Source of the DNA: an uncultured Muribaculaceae bacterium | Lineage (GTDB): Bacteria > Bacteroidota > Bacteroidia > Bacteroidales > Muribaculaceae | NCBI GenBank assembly: GCA_947627615.1 | Contig: CANQWS010000006.1 | Span: 29,271 to 93,270 of the forward strand | Direction of reading: 5' to 3' | DNA: 64,000 nt | Part shown: positions 26,261-35,559 of the stretch, piece by piece | Position numbering within the stretch: position 1 is the stretch's first letter | How the letters are laid out: each line of letters starts with the position of its first letter | Program-made: the position numbers and the translations under genes | The notes under the pieces: generated by a model | Told to the model about the DNA's origin: nothing | The model's input: only the letters and a program-made list of their open reading frames with translations | Database searches by the model: none

Positions 26261-28891
26261 ATGGAAAATCCTTTAACACGAAGACTGCTCATTGGCGCCA
26301 CGGCTGTGCTGCCTGTGAGTGCGGCAGCACAGCAGCAGGAGGCTAAGCGCCCCAACATTATGCTCATCCTCATGGATGACATGGGCTACAGCGATCCCGG
26401 CTGTTTCGGAGGCGAAGTCAATACCCCAAACATCGATGCTCTTGCCAATCAGGGCATACGTTTCACACAGTTTTTCAATTCAGGGCGCAGCTGCCCGTCG
26501 CGTGGCGCTCTGCTCACCGGCCTTTATCCCCATCAGGCAGGAATCACTGCCATGGGAGTCAGTCTCAACCGCCAGTGTGTGACCGTTCCCGAAGTGCTTG
26601 TCAATGCCGGTTACCACACCTCGATGAGCGGAAAATGGCACCTATCGCGCACCACCGGCATGGGGAACCGTGAAGACCAGATGAACTGGCTCTCGCACCG
26701 CAACACCTTCAATAACCGCCCGTTTTCCGACATAGAGACCTATCCGTGCAACCGTGGTTTCGAAGAACACTGGGGAACCATCTGGGGTGTCGGCAACCAC
26801 TATGACCTTTTCTCGCTTGTGCATAATGAAGACCCCATAGACCCCAAAGCCGAGGCTTCCGATTTCTACTCCACGGACTACATCACCGACAAGGCCATAG
26901 AGATGCTCGACGGCTATGCGAATGACGGTGATGACAAGCCTTTCTTCATGTATGTGAGCTACAATGCGCCCCACTGGCCTCTGCACGCCAAGCCCGAGGA
27001 TATCGCAAAATACAAGGGGAAATATGACGGCGGCTGGGACAAACTGCGTGAAGACCGCTATAACCGCATGGTGGAGCTTGGCCTCGTGGACCCCGAAGAA
27101 ACTCCGGTAGCTCCCAACGAGAGCAACCGGGACTGGGAAAAAGAGACCGACAAGGCTTTCCAGGCGGCGAATATGGAAGTGCATGCCGCTATGGTGGACT
27201 GCGTGGACAAAGGCATAGGTAAAATTATCGACGAACTTAAGAAGAACGGACAGTATGAAAACACCGTCATAATATTCACATCTGACAATGGCGCCTCATC
27301 GGAGAACTATTCCATAGGTGATTTTGACCGTCATGACCGTACACGTACCGAGCCGGTGGTTCACAACGCATCAGTACCCGGTTCGGAGACTACCTACAAT
27401 TATCTCGGCACAGGATGGGCCGGAGCCGTGAACACACCTTTCCGTTACTGGAAGCGCCAGTCGTTCCACGGGGGTATAGCCGCTCCCACCATCATAAGCT
27501 GGCCCGAGGGAATGGAAGAATCCGCCAAAGGAACAATAGTCAAGGACCCCTGCCATTTCATTGATTTTATGCCCACGGTGCTTGATCTCGCCGGAGCCGA
27601 ATATCCTGAAGAATATGATGGCAACACCATCAAGGCGTTGCCTGCCGAAGGACGTTCGCTTATGCCGATTATCAACGGCGGACACTTCAATGAAGAACGT
27701 GTGCTCTACTGGGAGCATGAAGGCGGCAAGGCAGTGCGTAAGGGCGAATGGAAACTGACAGCTCTTACCGACGGTGGCGGATGGCAGCTCTTTAATCTTG
27801 CCAATGACTATTCCGAGACCAATAATGTCACTGTAGAGAATCCTGCCAAGTTCCGTGAACTCAAGCAGCTTTGGGACGAATGGGCGCCTTCGGTAGGCCT
27901 AAAACCAACGGACAATGTAGATGATACCGAAAAGGAATTTGTGTTTTACTATCCTTTTGACGGTACGCTTGACAATCTTGCCAACGATCCTGTGCATACT
28001 CTGATGGAGGGTAAGGATATGGTTGACGAGAATGGACGCGGTTATTCATTTGTCGAGGGCAAGTACAAGCAGGCTCTGAAGCTCGACGGCTCCAAGCGTC
28101 AGAATCTTTTCCTGCGTGCTCCCGGTGTGATTGAACCCCCGAAGACCCAGTTCACTCTCTGCATGTGGGTCTATGATGACGAGACTGCCGAACCTGTGCG
28201 CGATGCCGGCCATCTGCAGAACGGCTCGTATTTTCGCGATCAGGTGATTATGGCGCAGCTTGACAACAGCGGCACCGGCCGAATATTGCTTTATACCCGT
28301 CTTGAAAACCCGGAAGGGACCGATAATCTCAACAGTTATTACGTTAATTTCTTCGGCAACAAACATAACTATTCGTCGCCTCAGGCCTTTGAACGCGGAA
28401 AGTGGCAGCATGTGGCCTTGGTAAGCAATCCCGTTGACCAGTCTATAACATATTATGTCAACGGCAAACGTGATCACACTGCGATGGGTTCGGGCTTTGA
28501 GAACTGCAAAGGCGGTTTCCGTATCGGAAGCCATAAGGCCGACAAGGATTATTGGAACGGCAAAATAGACGAAATGTATCTCTATCGTGGCATTCTCACT
28601 CCCGAAGAGATTCAGCGGGTGATGAACAACGACAATCCGTCAGGCATATCCATCGAAAACAGCGACCCTGCATTCGCGGGAATCATCTACGACCCTGTGA
28701 ACCGCGCAGTGCGTACGGCCGATGGCTCGACAGCACGTTCGCTTTCTGTATATTCTCTCTCCGGTCAGCAGCTTAAAGCGGCTTCTGACAGCAGCAACAT
28801 TTCTTTGGCCGATCTCGGCTACGGCCTTTATATGGTAAAGGCCGTAACCGGTTCAGGCGCATCCTTCTCCACAAAGGTGATAGTGCGCTGA
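26261..28891 (+). CDS. Ser-type sulfatase with C-terminal LamG domain
   Basis: The 876-aa product has an N-terminal export signal (TRRLLIGATAVLPVSAAA). The S1 sulfatase domain (about 28-540) shows the metal-binding LILMDDMGYSD and the formylglycine motif S77-C-P-S-R-GALL-TG. The modified residue is Ser, so an anaerobic sulfatase-maturating enzyme (not in this window) is needed. A LamG/concanavalin-like domain follows (about 560-785, FYYPFDGTLDNLAND, YYVNGKRDHT), then a sorting-type tail (LSVYSLSGQQL to KVIVR). It removes sulfate from a glycan, probably in the periplasm or at the surface. Confidence 0.9.
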   Translation: MENPLTRRLLIGATAVLPVSAAAQQQEAKRPNIMLILMDDMGYSDPGCFGGEVNTPNIDALANQGIRFTQFFNSGRSCPSRGALLTGLYPHQAGITAMGVSLNRQCVTVPEVLVNAGYHTSMSGKWHLSRTTGMGNREDQMNWLSHRNTFNNRPFSDIETYPCNRGFEEHWGTIWGVGNHYDLFSLVHNEDPIDPKAEASDFYSTDYITDKAIEMLDGYANDGDDKPFFMYVSYNAPHWPLHAKPEDIAKYKGKYDGGWDKLREDRYNRMVELGLVDPEETPVAPNESNRDWEKETDKAFQAANMEVHAAMVDCVDKGIGKIIDELKKNGQYENTVIIFTSDNGASSENYSIGDFDRHDRTRTEPVVHNASVPGSETTYNYLGTGWAGAVNTPFRYWKRQSFHGGIAAPTIISWPEGMEESAKGTIVKDPCHFIDFMPTVLDLAGAEYPEEYDGNTIKALPAEGRSLMPIINGGHFNEERVLYWEHEGGKAVRKGEWKLTALTDGGGWQLFNLANDYSETNNVTVENPAKFRELKQLWDEWAPSVGLKPTDNVDDTEKEFVFYYPFDGTLDNLANDPVHTLMEGKDMVDENGRGYSFVEGKYKQALKLDGSKRQNLFLRAPGVIEPPKTQFTLCMWVYDDETAEPVRDAGHLQNGSYFRDQVIMAQLDNSGTGRILLYTRLENPEGTDNLNSYYVNFFGNKHNYSSPQAFERGKWQHVALVSNPVDQSITYYVNGKRDHTAMGSGFENCKGGFRIGSHKADKDYWNGKIDEMYLYRGILTPEEIQRVMNNDNPSGISIENSDPAFAGIIYDPVNRAVRTADGSTARSLSVYSLSGQQLKAASDSSNISLADLGYGLYMVKAVTGSGASFSTKVIVR

Positions 28892-28911
28892 AACGCCAGA
28901 TAAAAGTAAGT

Positions 28912-28959
28912 GACAATAAAAAAGGCCAGGCGCGCAAAGCGTCTGGCTTTTTTATTGTC
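28912..28959. terminator. Bidirectional terminator between convergent genes
   Basis: GACAATAAAAAAGGCCAGGC pairs with GTCTGGCTTTTTTATTGTC across a short AAAG loop. It has an A-run before and a T-run after the GC stem, and it serves both the sulfatase gene and the opposing GH2 operon. Confidence 0.85.
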
Positions 28960-28977
28960 GGTGGATTCGTCCGGGAG

Positions 28978-30789
28978 TTATTTCTCGGCGAACTGGGCCG
29001 GTACCTTGCTGAAGATTGCGCGGACGCGGTCCATGTCGAATTTCGGGGTGCGGTCATAGTTGTAGACTCCGTTCTGCTCCTGCTCCACGTCGGTGAGCTG
29101 GGTGTAGCAGTAGCCCGACATGTAGGGCACTGCATTGACGGCGTCAACGAGACCTTCGAGACGGGCATAGAACTCGTCAAGCGAGCGGGGGCCTTCGCCG
29201 TATCCCCAGGAGATATCGGAGAATTCCTTGCCTACGACCCATTTGATGCCGCCGAACTCGTCAATGAAGAAGGGCTGGCCGCTGTAGGGCACGTCGCGGC
29301 GGGGATCCTGACAGGGATATCTGCCGTCCTTAACTTTGAACCATTCGGCGAGTTTCTCGGGATTCTGCTCGTAGCTGTGGACGGTCCAGAGGTCGGTTAT
29401 CACGTGATAGTTTCCGGAAGCGTCATTGATGGGACGATAGTCAAGATTGTGGGTTACGCGGTAAACATCCTCGATCATGCGGTCATGCTGCAGGGCGGCC
29501 TCGTCGTTGTCGGGGCGTTCCCATGTTTCGTTGAACGGGGTCCACGCTATGATTGAGGGATGGTTGCGGTCACGTACCACCACGGTTTCCCATTCGGGAA
29601 TGAAGTTGCGGGCCGAGAGGGGATTGTTCATGTTGGCGCCCCAGCTGGGAGCTTCGCCCCATGTCAGATAGCCGAGTTTGTCGGCCCAGTAGTGGAAGCG
29701 TTCCTCGAAAACTTTCTGGTGCAGACGGGCTCCGTTGAAGCCGGCGGCTTTTGACAGTTCAATGTCGTTGCGCAGAGCCTCGTCGGTGGGAGCTGTCCAG
29801 ATGCCGTCGGGGTAGAAGCCCTGGTCAAGGACAAGACGCAGATAGTAAGGCTTGTTGTTAAGGTAGTAGCGGTTGCCTTCAACGTGAATCTTGCGCATTC
29901 CGGCGTAGGAATCCACGTGGTCCACGAGTTTGCCGGCTGCATCGTAGACGTTGAGCTCCATGTCATAGAGGAACGGCGATTCGGGTGACCATGTCTTGGC
30001 ATTCTTGATTTTCACAAGCATGCTCAGCACGGGCGACGAAGCCTGTTTTGCGCGGGCCACGGTCTTGTTTCCGTCCTTGAAAATCACTTCCACGGTCTGT
30101 CCCTTCTGCAGGTTGCAGAATTCAGGTTTCACGATGAACTGGCTGTTGTCAAGGTCGGGAACCACATAGACGCTCTTGAGGCCGAGCGCGTCGACCGGTT
30201 CCATCCACACGGTCTGCCAGATGCCTGTGGTGCGTGTGTAGTGGCAGCCTTCGGAATAGTAGTTTCCGCACTGTTTTCCGGTGGGCTGGGTGCCGTTGCG
30301 CAGGTCATCCTCCACGCGGACAACCAGATTGTGGGGAGCGCCGTCCTTGACCTGTTCGGTTATGTCGCAGGTGAAGGGGGAGTTTCCGCCCCAGTGACGG
30401 CCCACGAGTTTGCCGTCGACATAGACTGCGGTGAAGAAGTCAACGCCTCCGAAGTGGAGCATGGTGCGACGGCCTTTCCAAGATTCCGGAATCTGGATGG
30501 TGCGGTGGTACCACATTGCCGGAATGAAGTCAGTGTGCTTGACTCCTGACAGGGAGCTTTCCGGACAGAAAGGCACGGTGATTTTGTCGTTGAATCCCTT
30601 GCTGTCGTACAATTTGCGGTTCATACCGGACTTTCCGAGGTCAAACTCGTAGGTCCATTCGCCGTTGAGGTTCTGCCAGTCCTGGCGCTCGAACTGGGGA
30701 CGCGGATACTCGGGTCTCGGCATTGAGCTGCCCGTGAGGGATGTCAGCCCGAGAACGAGCGCGCATGTAAGTTTAGAAAAGAAATGCAT
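28978..30789 (-). CDS. GH2 family glycoside hydrolase
   Basis: The 603-aa product has a signal peptide (to about residue 22), then the GH2 order: sugar-binding domain (YPRPQFERQDWQNLNGEW), immunoglobulin-like domain and TIM barrel. The acid/base is Glu421 (TPFNETW) and the nucleophile Glu511 (FIDEFGG). GH2 includes beta-galactosidases, beta-mannosidases and beta-glucuronidases; which applies here cannot be told from the motifs. It starts 23 bp after the stop of the 1501-aa gene and is surely in the same operon, driven by operator D. It is a paralogue of the GH2 half of that protein. Confidence 0.92.
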   Translation of the reverse strand: MHFFSKLTCALVLGLTSLTGSSMPRPEYPRPQFERQDWQNLNGEWTYEFDLGKSGMNRKLYDSKGFNDKITVPFCPESSLSGVKHTDFIPAMWYHRTIQIPESWKGRRTMLHFGGVDFFTAVYVDGKLVGRHWGGNSPFTCDITEQVKDGAPHNLVVRVEDDLRNGTQPTGKQCGNYYSEGCHYTRTTGIWQTVWMEPVDALGLKSVYVVPDLDNSQFIVKPEFCNLQKGQTVEVIFKDGNKTVARAKQASSPVLSMLVKIKNAKTWSPESPFLYDMELNVYDAAGKLVDHVDSYAGMRKIHVEGNRYYLNNKPYYLRLVLDQGFYPDGIWTAPTDEALRNDIELSKAAGFNGARLHQKVFEERFHYWADKLGYLTWGEAPSWGANMNNPLSARNFIPEWETVVVRDRNHPSIIAWTPFNETWERPDNDEAALQHDRMIEDVYRVTHNLDYRPINDASGNYHVITDLWTVHSYEQNPEKLAEWFKVKDGRYPCQDPRRDVPYSGQPFFIDEFGGIKWVVGKEFSDISWGYGEGPRSLDEFYARLEGLVDAVNAVPYMSGYCYTQLTDVEQEQNGVYNYDRTPKFDMDRVRAIFSKVPAQFAEK

Positions 30790-30812
30790 TGGTTAATAAT
30801 GTATTGGATGAA

Positions 30813-33800
30813 TTATTGGATATGATATTCTTTGTGGACAGTGCCGTTGGCCTCGCGCACTACGTTGACTCCCGGAACAGGAGCGTCGAACTTGATGCCC
30901 ATCACGTTATAGTAGGCGGGTTTGCCGTCGGCGTCGGCCGTCGGAAGCTCTATGGCCGCGGCGTCCTCGAAAAGGCCGGTCAGGGTCTTGGCGGCTTCAG
31001 TGATGCGTGTCTCGTCCATTTTCACTATCTCGCGGTCGTAGGTCATGATGCCGTTGACTTCGGTCTCCACGTCGGTGGTCTGGGTGTAGACGGCGGCGGC
31101 GTAGGCTATTTTGTTGCCGTTGCTCTCATAGCCGTTGGATATGTCGCGGATCTGGCCGACGAGTTTGACGTAAGCGTCGGTCAGCGTACGTTCGGAAGCG
31201 TAGGTGTTGTAGGTCTGTGCGTTGCGCTCGTACCATCTGTGGCCTGACACATTGCGTCCGAGGCCGCCGTATTCGCCGAGCACGTAGGGACGGGTGGGGT
31301 CAAACACACCCTCGAACACCTTGATGGGCTGGGCATAGGTGTGCTGGTCAACGAAGGTGCCTTCACCAAGCTTGTAGTGGTTGCCGCCGCTTGCGGGATT
31401 GACCAGACGGGTCGGGTCGAGTTCCTGGGTGTAGGCTGTTATCTCGGCTGTCTTGAACTGTCCCCAGCGCTCGTTGAACGGAGTCCATACCACTATGCAT
31501 GGATTGGAATAGAGTTGGTCGATGATCTCTTTCCATTCGGCCTTGAAATTCTTTTCGAGAGTGGGATTCTGCGAGCATGTGTGGTCGCTGTACCATGTCT
31601 CGGTGACCCATTCTTCGTCGGTACGGAAGGCCGACGGCATATCCTGCCATACGAGCATTCCGAGACGGTCACAGTGGTAATACCAGCGGGCCGGTTCCAC
31701 CTTCATGTGCTTGCGGATCATGTTGAATCCCCATTCCTTGGCTTTCTCTATGTCATAGCAGAGTGCTTCGTCGGTGGGTGCTGTCATGATTCCGTCGGGC
31801 CAGTAACCCTGGTCGAGCGGGCCGAACTGGAAGAGGGGCTTGTTGTTGAGCAGCAGGCGCCAGAAACCGTCGGCGTCCTTGGCGTAGGAAATCTTGCGCA
31901 TGGCGGCGTATGAGCTGACCATGTCGGTCTTGTCGCCGTTGACGTAAGCCACCTCCACATCGTAGAGAAACGGTGATGACGGGCTCCAGAGCTTTGCCTC
32001 GGGAACACCGAGAGTCACTGTGGTAGTAGCGGCGGCAGCCATGCTTTTTTCGGCTACTGTGGTTTCGCCGTCCTTCAGTGTCACAGTTACGCTGCCGGCT
32101 GGAGTGCTTTTGATGTTTATGTCGAATGTGAGGGTGGAGTTGTCAACGTCAGGCGTGGTGCGCATCTTTTCTATGTAGGAATCCTCCACCGGTTCCATCC
32201 ACACTGTCTGCCAGATGCCGGATGTCGATGTGTAGAAGATGTCGCCACCGCCTGCGGGATAGCGGCGCTGTTTGCCCACAGGCTGTGCTTCAGGGTCGGT
32301 GGTGTCGGTCACTTTCACATAGACTGTGGCCTTGTTGTCGGTGATTTTTTTGGTGAGGTCCACGGAAAATGACGAGTGGCCACCCAGATGGGTGGTCACG
32401 CGGTCACGGCCGCTCAGGCCATTCACGTAGATTTCAGTCTTGTAATCCACGGCGCCGAAGTTGAGCAGGATTCTCTTGCCCGTCCATTCCTCAGGCACCG
32501 TTATGGTGCGTCTGTACCAGAGGGTTTCGCCCGGTTCGAGGGGCTTCATGACGCCTGACAGGCTTGATTCGATGCAGAACGGCACCAGAATCTTCTGATT
32601 GAAGTCCTCGTCGGAGGGAGTACCGGAACTGGTGACGGCGTAGTCCCACAGACCGTTGAGGTTCTGCCATTCGGCGCGTTCCATGACGGGACGGGGGTAT
32701 TCCGGCAATGTGTTCTCAGGGTCAACCTCCGAGGCCCAGCGGGTCTTGATATGGTTGCCTTTCGGCTCCCATGCTGTGGATTCGTCCTTGGCCTTGTATT
32801 TGTCCATGAGCACTTTCATCCAGAGACCGCCCATTACCGAGCGTGCGCTGAAGTTGCATGCCCGTCCGTTGTCGGAGAAGTAATAGTCGCTCAGAGGGAT
32901 GCGTGTGGTGGTCTCGTTGATGTAGTCATAGTGGCGGTCGGAGAATTTGAGGAATGTCTCGGTATCCGGTGACATGGCGGCGGTCCACATAATCCAGTCG
33001 CTCTTGGTCTGCAGGTCGCGGCAGTCAAGCGGCAGACCGTATTTCTGCTGTTTGCCCAGATAGAATTTGATTTCGCGGTCAAGAACCTGAGTGGGGAAGA
33101 TGTTCAGGCCCCACATGCGGTCCCAGATCAGGTTGTATTTCTGGCTCCATGTGCCGGGTTTGTGGAATTCCATGCGGTAGTGGTCGCCGTCACGTGCGTC
33201 GGCCTCCCAGAGCAGGGCCATTTCCTTGGACCATTCGCGATATTTCTTTTCGTCACGCTGGTTGCCTCCGATTTTGGGAACGAGGTCGGCGTAGGCAGCC
33301 ACGGCAAGGATGGCTTTGATTGACAGGTTGGTGTTCTGTTCGCTCGGGCCCTTGAAGTCATCGGTGCAAAGCTGGTTGCCGGGGTTCTGGCCCTCGTTGT
33401 GGCAGTAGGCCGCCCATGTGGAGAGGACGCTGCGGTAGGGACGGAGCCATTCGCCATCGCCTGTGATGCGGACTATGGCATTGGCCAGAAGCAGTATGTT
33501 GGCCGATTCCTCCAGAGGCATGGTGTCGCCGTAGACCTGACCGTTGGCCAGAGGATACTGTCCGAGGTCATGTGCGGCGCAGTTCTTGCCCTTGCGGGCG
33601 TCGGAGAGGGCGTAGTCAAGGATGGAGAGTATCATTCCCTTCTGAAGTTCGGGATTGTAAATCAGATAGAGGGGCGATTCGGGGTAGGTGAGGTCAACGG
33701 TGTTGACGCAGCCGTTGGACTTGTTCTCTTTCGAGAAATAGAGGGCTTTGCCGGTGTTGTCCTGGAAGAGTTTGTGGGCGGCCATCACGTGGCGGTAGCA

Positions 33801-35318
33801 GCCTGACAGCATTTCGGCATATTTTACGTTGCCGGCGGCGAGACCGTCGTCGTAGATGGTCTTGTCAAGGTCGCGGCAGCGCTTCATCAGGTCGGAGTAG
33901 TCACGGGCGAATTCCTCGAAAGCCTGGAATATTGTCTTGCCGTTGCGGGCATAGTAGGCTTTGTAGTTGTTCTTCATGTACTGAATGTCATAGACTTCGT
34001 CGTAGCCTATCATCATGAAATCCGATGCCGTGGTGACCTTGCCGAGATTGTTGCAGAAGCCTATGGTGGGCATGTTGGAGCGGTTGGTGCTGCGGATGTC
34101 GGTGTCCGATGACTTTGCGAGAGCGCCGGTCTTGACAAATTCCGATTCGGCGTCTATCACCGTTGACACGCTCACGTCACCGTTGATTGCGGGAATGTAG
34201 AGATAGCCCCAGTCAATGGAAATCATGTCGCCCGAGCGTCCGAGAATGTTCTGGGCCTCCGAGCCGGCCTTGGCGTATTTGATTCCGTTTTCGGTCACGG
34301 TGCCGGAGATTGTGGGCTGGCCCATCTCGTTGACCGTCAGCTGTGCGGAGGTGCCTATGTAGAACTGGACGTCATGAGGCTGTCCGTCGGTCGATTTCAC
34401 CTGATAGGAGATGAAGTTGATGGGGGTGGAGATCAGGTCGAGATTATCTATAAGCATGGGCGCCGTGAACACCAGGTCAAGGTCAACCGGGCCGCATTTG
34501 AATGTGTAGTAGGAGCTTGTGGCGAGCACATCCACTGAATTCTGCCGTGCGTTCTCTATCTTGGTTGAGTTGTCCTTGAGGTTTTCGTAGAGACCGAAAT
34601 CAATGTAGGCTCCGCCGGTGGTGTTGTGGCAGTGCGCGGCTATGATGTTGTCGCCTTCCTTGAGAAGGGCCTTCTGCTCATCTGACAGATGGCGCTGCTC
34701 GCCCTGAATCCATGTCTCGCCGGTGGCGGCCACGAGAGTGCCGTTGATGTAGATCTGGAAAACATCGTCGTGCGAGAAGCTTATCCAGAGGTCTTTGGTC
34801 AGGTCTTCGGCATCGAGTTTCACGGTGCGGCGCACATAGATGTCGGAGTTCTGGTCTTTCCACTCGTTTCTGACGTTGGGATACTCGTTGACCGTGCCCC
34901 ATGCAGCCTGTTCTACAGGCCATGAGCTGTCATCGAAATCCACGGCGGCCCAGGCTGTGCCCGACTGACGTGTGTGGGAAACGCGGCCGCTCCAGTCATC
35001 GCCGTCAACGGTCATGCCGGCTATGGGGCGGAGGATGTTCTCGCTGCCTTTGCCCATGAAACGGTAGGCGGTACCGTCGACGCGCAGAATGCCTTCTATG
35101 GCTTTTTCCTGTTCACACCAGTGGCGTGTGGGGCCTTGGTTGAGCTGGTCATAGTTGGACCATATTGAGAAGAAGGGGTCATTCATCAGAAGCGGTACTG
35201 ACGGCAGACGCAGGTCGATGTGCTTGTAAGGCACGAAATCGTCGGCTGTCTGCGCCAGCATCGGCAATGCCGAGACTGCGATGGCCAACGAACTCACGAA
35301 TTGTCGGAAGATTGTCAT
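30813..35318 (-). CDS. Fusion protein: GtaA-like (DUF4965) domain joined to GH2 hydrolase
   Basis: The 1501-aa product has a signal peptide (1-22). Residues about 25-830 repeat the full layout of the 842-aa protein at 10951, including the inserted jelly roll (about 105-245). After a short linker, residues about 870-1440 form a complete GH2 enzyme like the 603-aa protein, with acid/base Glu near 1281 (TPFNERWG) and nucleophile Glu near 1349 (LGEYGGLG). A divergent sorting-type tail follows (YYNVMGIKF to HIQ). No stop or frame change lies at the junction, so both activities sit on one chain. Operator D precedes it. Confidence 0.9.
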   Translation of the reverse strand: MTIFRQFVSSLAIAVSALPMLAQTADDFVPYKHIDLRLPSVPLLMNDPFFSIWSNYDQLNQGPTRHWCEQEKAIEGILRVDGTAYRFMGKGSENILRPIAGMTVDGDDWSGRVSHTRQSGTAWAAVDFDDSSWPVEQAAWGTVNEYPNVRNEWKDQNSDIYVRRTVKLDAEDLTKDLWISFSHDDVFQIYINGTLVAATGETWIQGEQRHLSDEQKALLKEGDNIIAAHCHNTTGGAYIDFGLYENLKDNSTKIENARQNSVDVLATSSYYTFKCGPVDLDLVFTAPMLIDNLDLISTPINFISYQVKSTDGQPHDVQFYIGTSAQLTVNEMGQPTISGTVTENGIKYAKAGSEAQNILGRSGDMISIDWGYLYIPAINGDVSVSTVIDAESEFVKTGALAKSSDTDIRSTNRSNMPTIGFCNNLGKVTTASDFMMIGYDEVYDIQYMKNNYKAYYARNGKTIFQAFEEFARDYSDLMKRCRDLDKTIYDDGLAAGNVKYAEMLSGCYRHVMAAHKLFQDNTGKALYFSKENKSNGCVNTVDLTYPESPLYLIYNPELQKGMILSILDYALSDARKGKNCAAHDLGQYPLANGQVYGDTMPLEESANILLLANAIVRITGDGEWLRPYRSVLSTWAAYCHNEGQNPGNQLCTDDFKGPSEQNTNLSIKAILAVAAYADLVPKIGGNQRDEKKYREWSKEMALLWEADARDGDHYRMEFHKPGTWSQKYNLIWDRMWGLNIFPTQVLDREIKFYLGKQQKYGLPLDCRDLQTKSDWIMWTAAMSPDTETFLKFSDRHYDYINETTTRIPLSDYYFSDNGRACNFSARSVMGGLWMKVLMDKYKAKDESTAWEPKGNHIKTRWASEVDPENTLPEYPRPVMERAEWQNLNGLWDYAVTSSGTPSDEDFNQKILVPFCIESSLSGVMKPLEPGETLWYRRTITVPEEWTGKRILLNFGAVDYKTEIYVNGLSGRDRVTTHLGGHSSFSVDLTKKITDNKATVYVKVTDTTDPEAQPVGKQRRYPAGGGDIFYTSTSGIWQTVWMEPVEDSYIEKMRTTPDVDNSTLTFDINIKSTPAGSVTVTLKDGETTVAEKSMAAAATTTVTLGVPEAKLWSPSSPFLYDVEVAYVNGDKTDMVSSYAAMRKISYAKDADGFWRLLLNNKPLFQFGPLDQGYWPDGIMTAPTDEALCYDIEKAKEWGFNMIRKHMKVEPARWYYHCDRLGMLVWQDMPSAFRTDEEWVTETWYSDHTCSQNPTLEKNFKAEWKEIIDQLYSNPCIVVWTPFNERWGQFKTAEITAYTQELDPTRLVNPASGGNHYKLGEGTFVDQHTYAQPIKVFEGVFDPTRPYVLGEYGGLGRNVSGHRWYERNAQTYNTYASERTLTDAYVKLVGQIRDISNGYESNGNKIAYAAAVYTQTTDVETEVNGIMTYDREIVKMDETRITEAAKTLTGLFEDAAAIELPTADADGKPAYYNVMGIKFDAPVPGVNVVREANGTVHKEYHIQ

Positions 35319-35394
35319 GGTGGATACGAATATTGGTTTATTTTTTTATTTGCTTGTTGAAGGGCTTTATTGCTTTTCATGGCGGAAGCCGCTG

Positions 35395-35510
35395 ATGCAC
35401 GATGCAAATATATCTCTATTCTATCCAACCGATGGTCAATACGTGTTCAATAAGTACAAAAATCAATTCAGATGACCTCTCGGGCCGTTTCTGAACTGAT
35501 TTTTTGTTGT
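35395..35510 (-). repeat. Duplicated promoter block, copy 1
   Basis: About 115 bp are closely similar to 36724-36840. The block holds operator D, and an upstream inverted copy of the half-site (CTGAACTGATTTTT, 35491-35504) pairs with AAAAATCAATTCAG (35457-35470). Confidence 0.7.
35405..35470 (-). promoter_or_regulatory. Operator D plus -7 element of the GtaA-GH2/GH2 operon
   Basis: On the minus strand TGAATTGATT begins at 35470 and TGAACACGTA at 35449 (21 bp later). The -7 element TATATTTG spans 35412-35405, 37 bp after the second half-site start. The gene starts 87 bp further on. Confidence 0.65.
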
Positions 35511-35559
35511 TATGGCATGTAATTGGGCCGGGCAGGGCCCTCTATGGAAGGTTGTCGTC

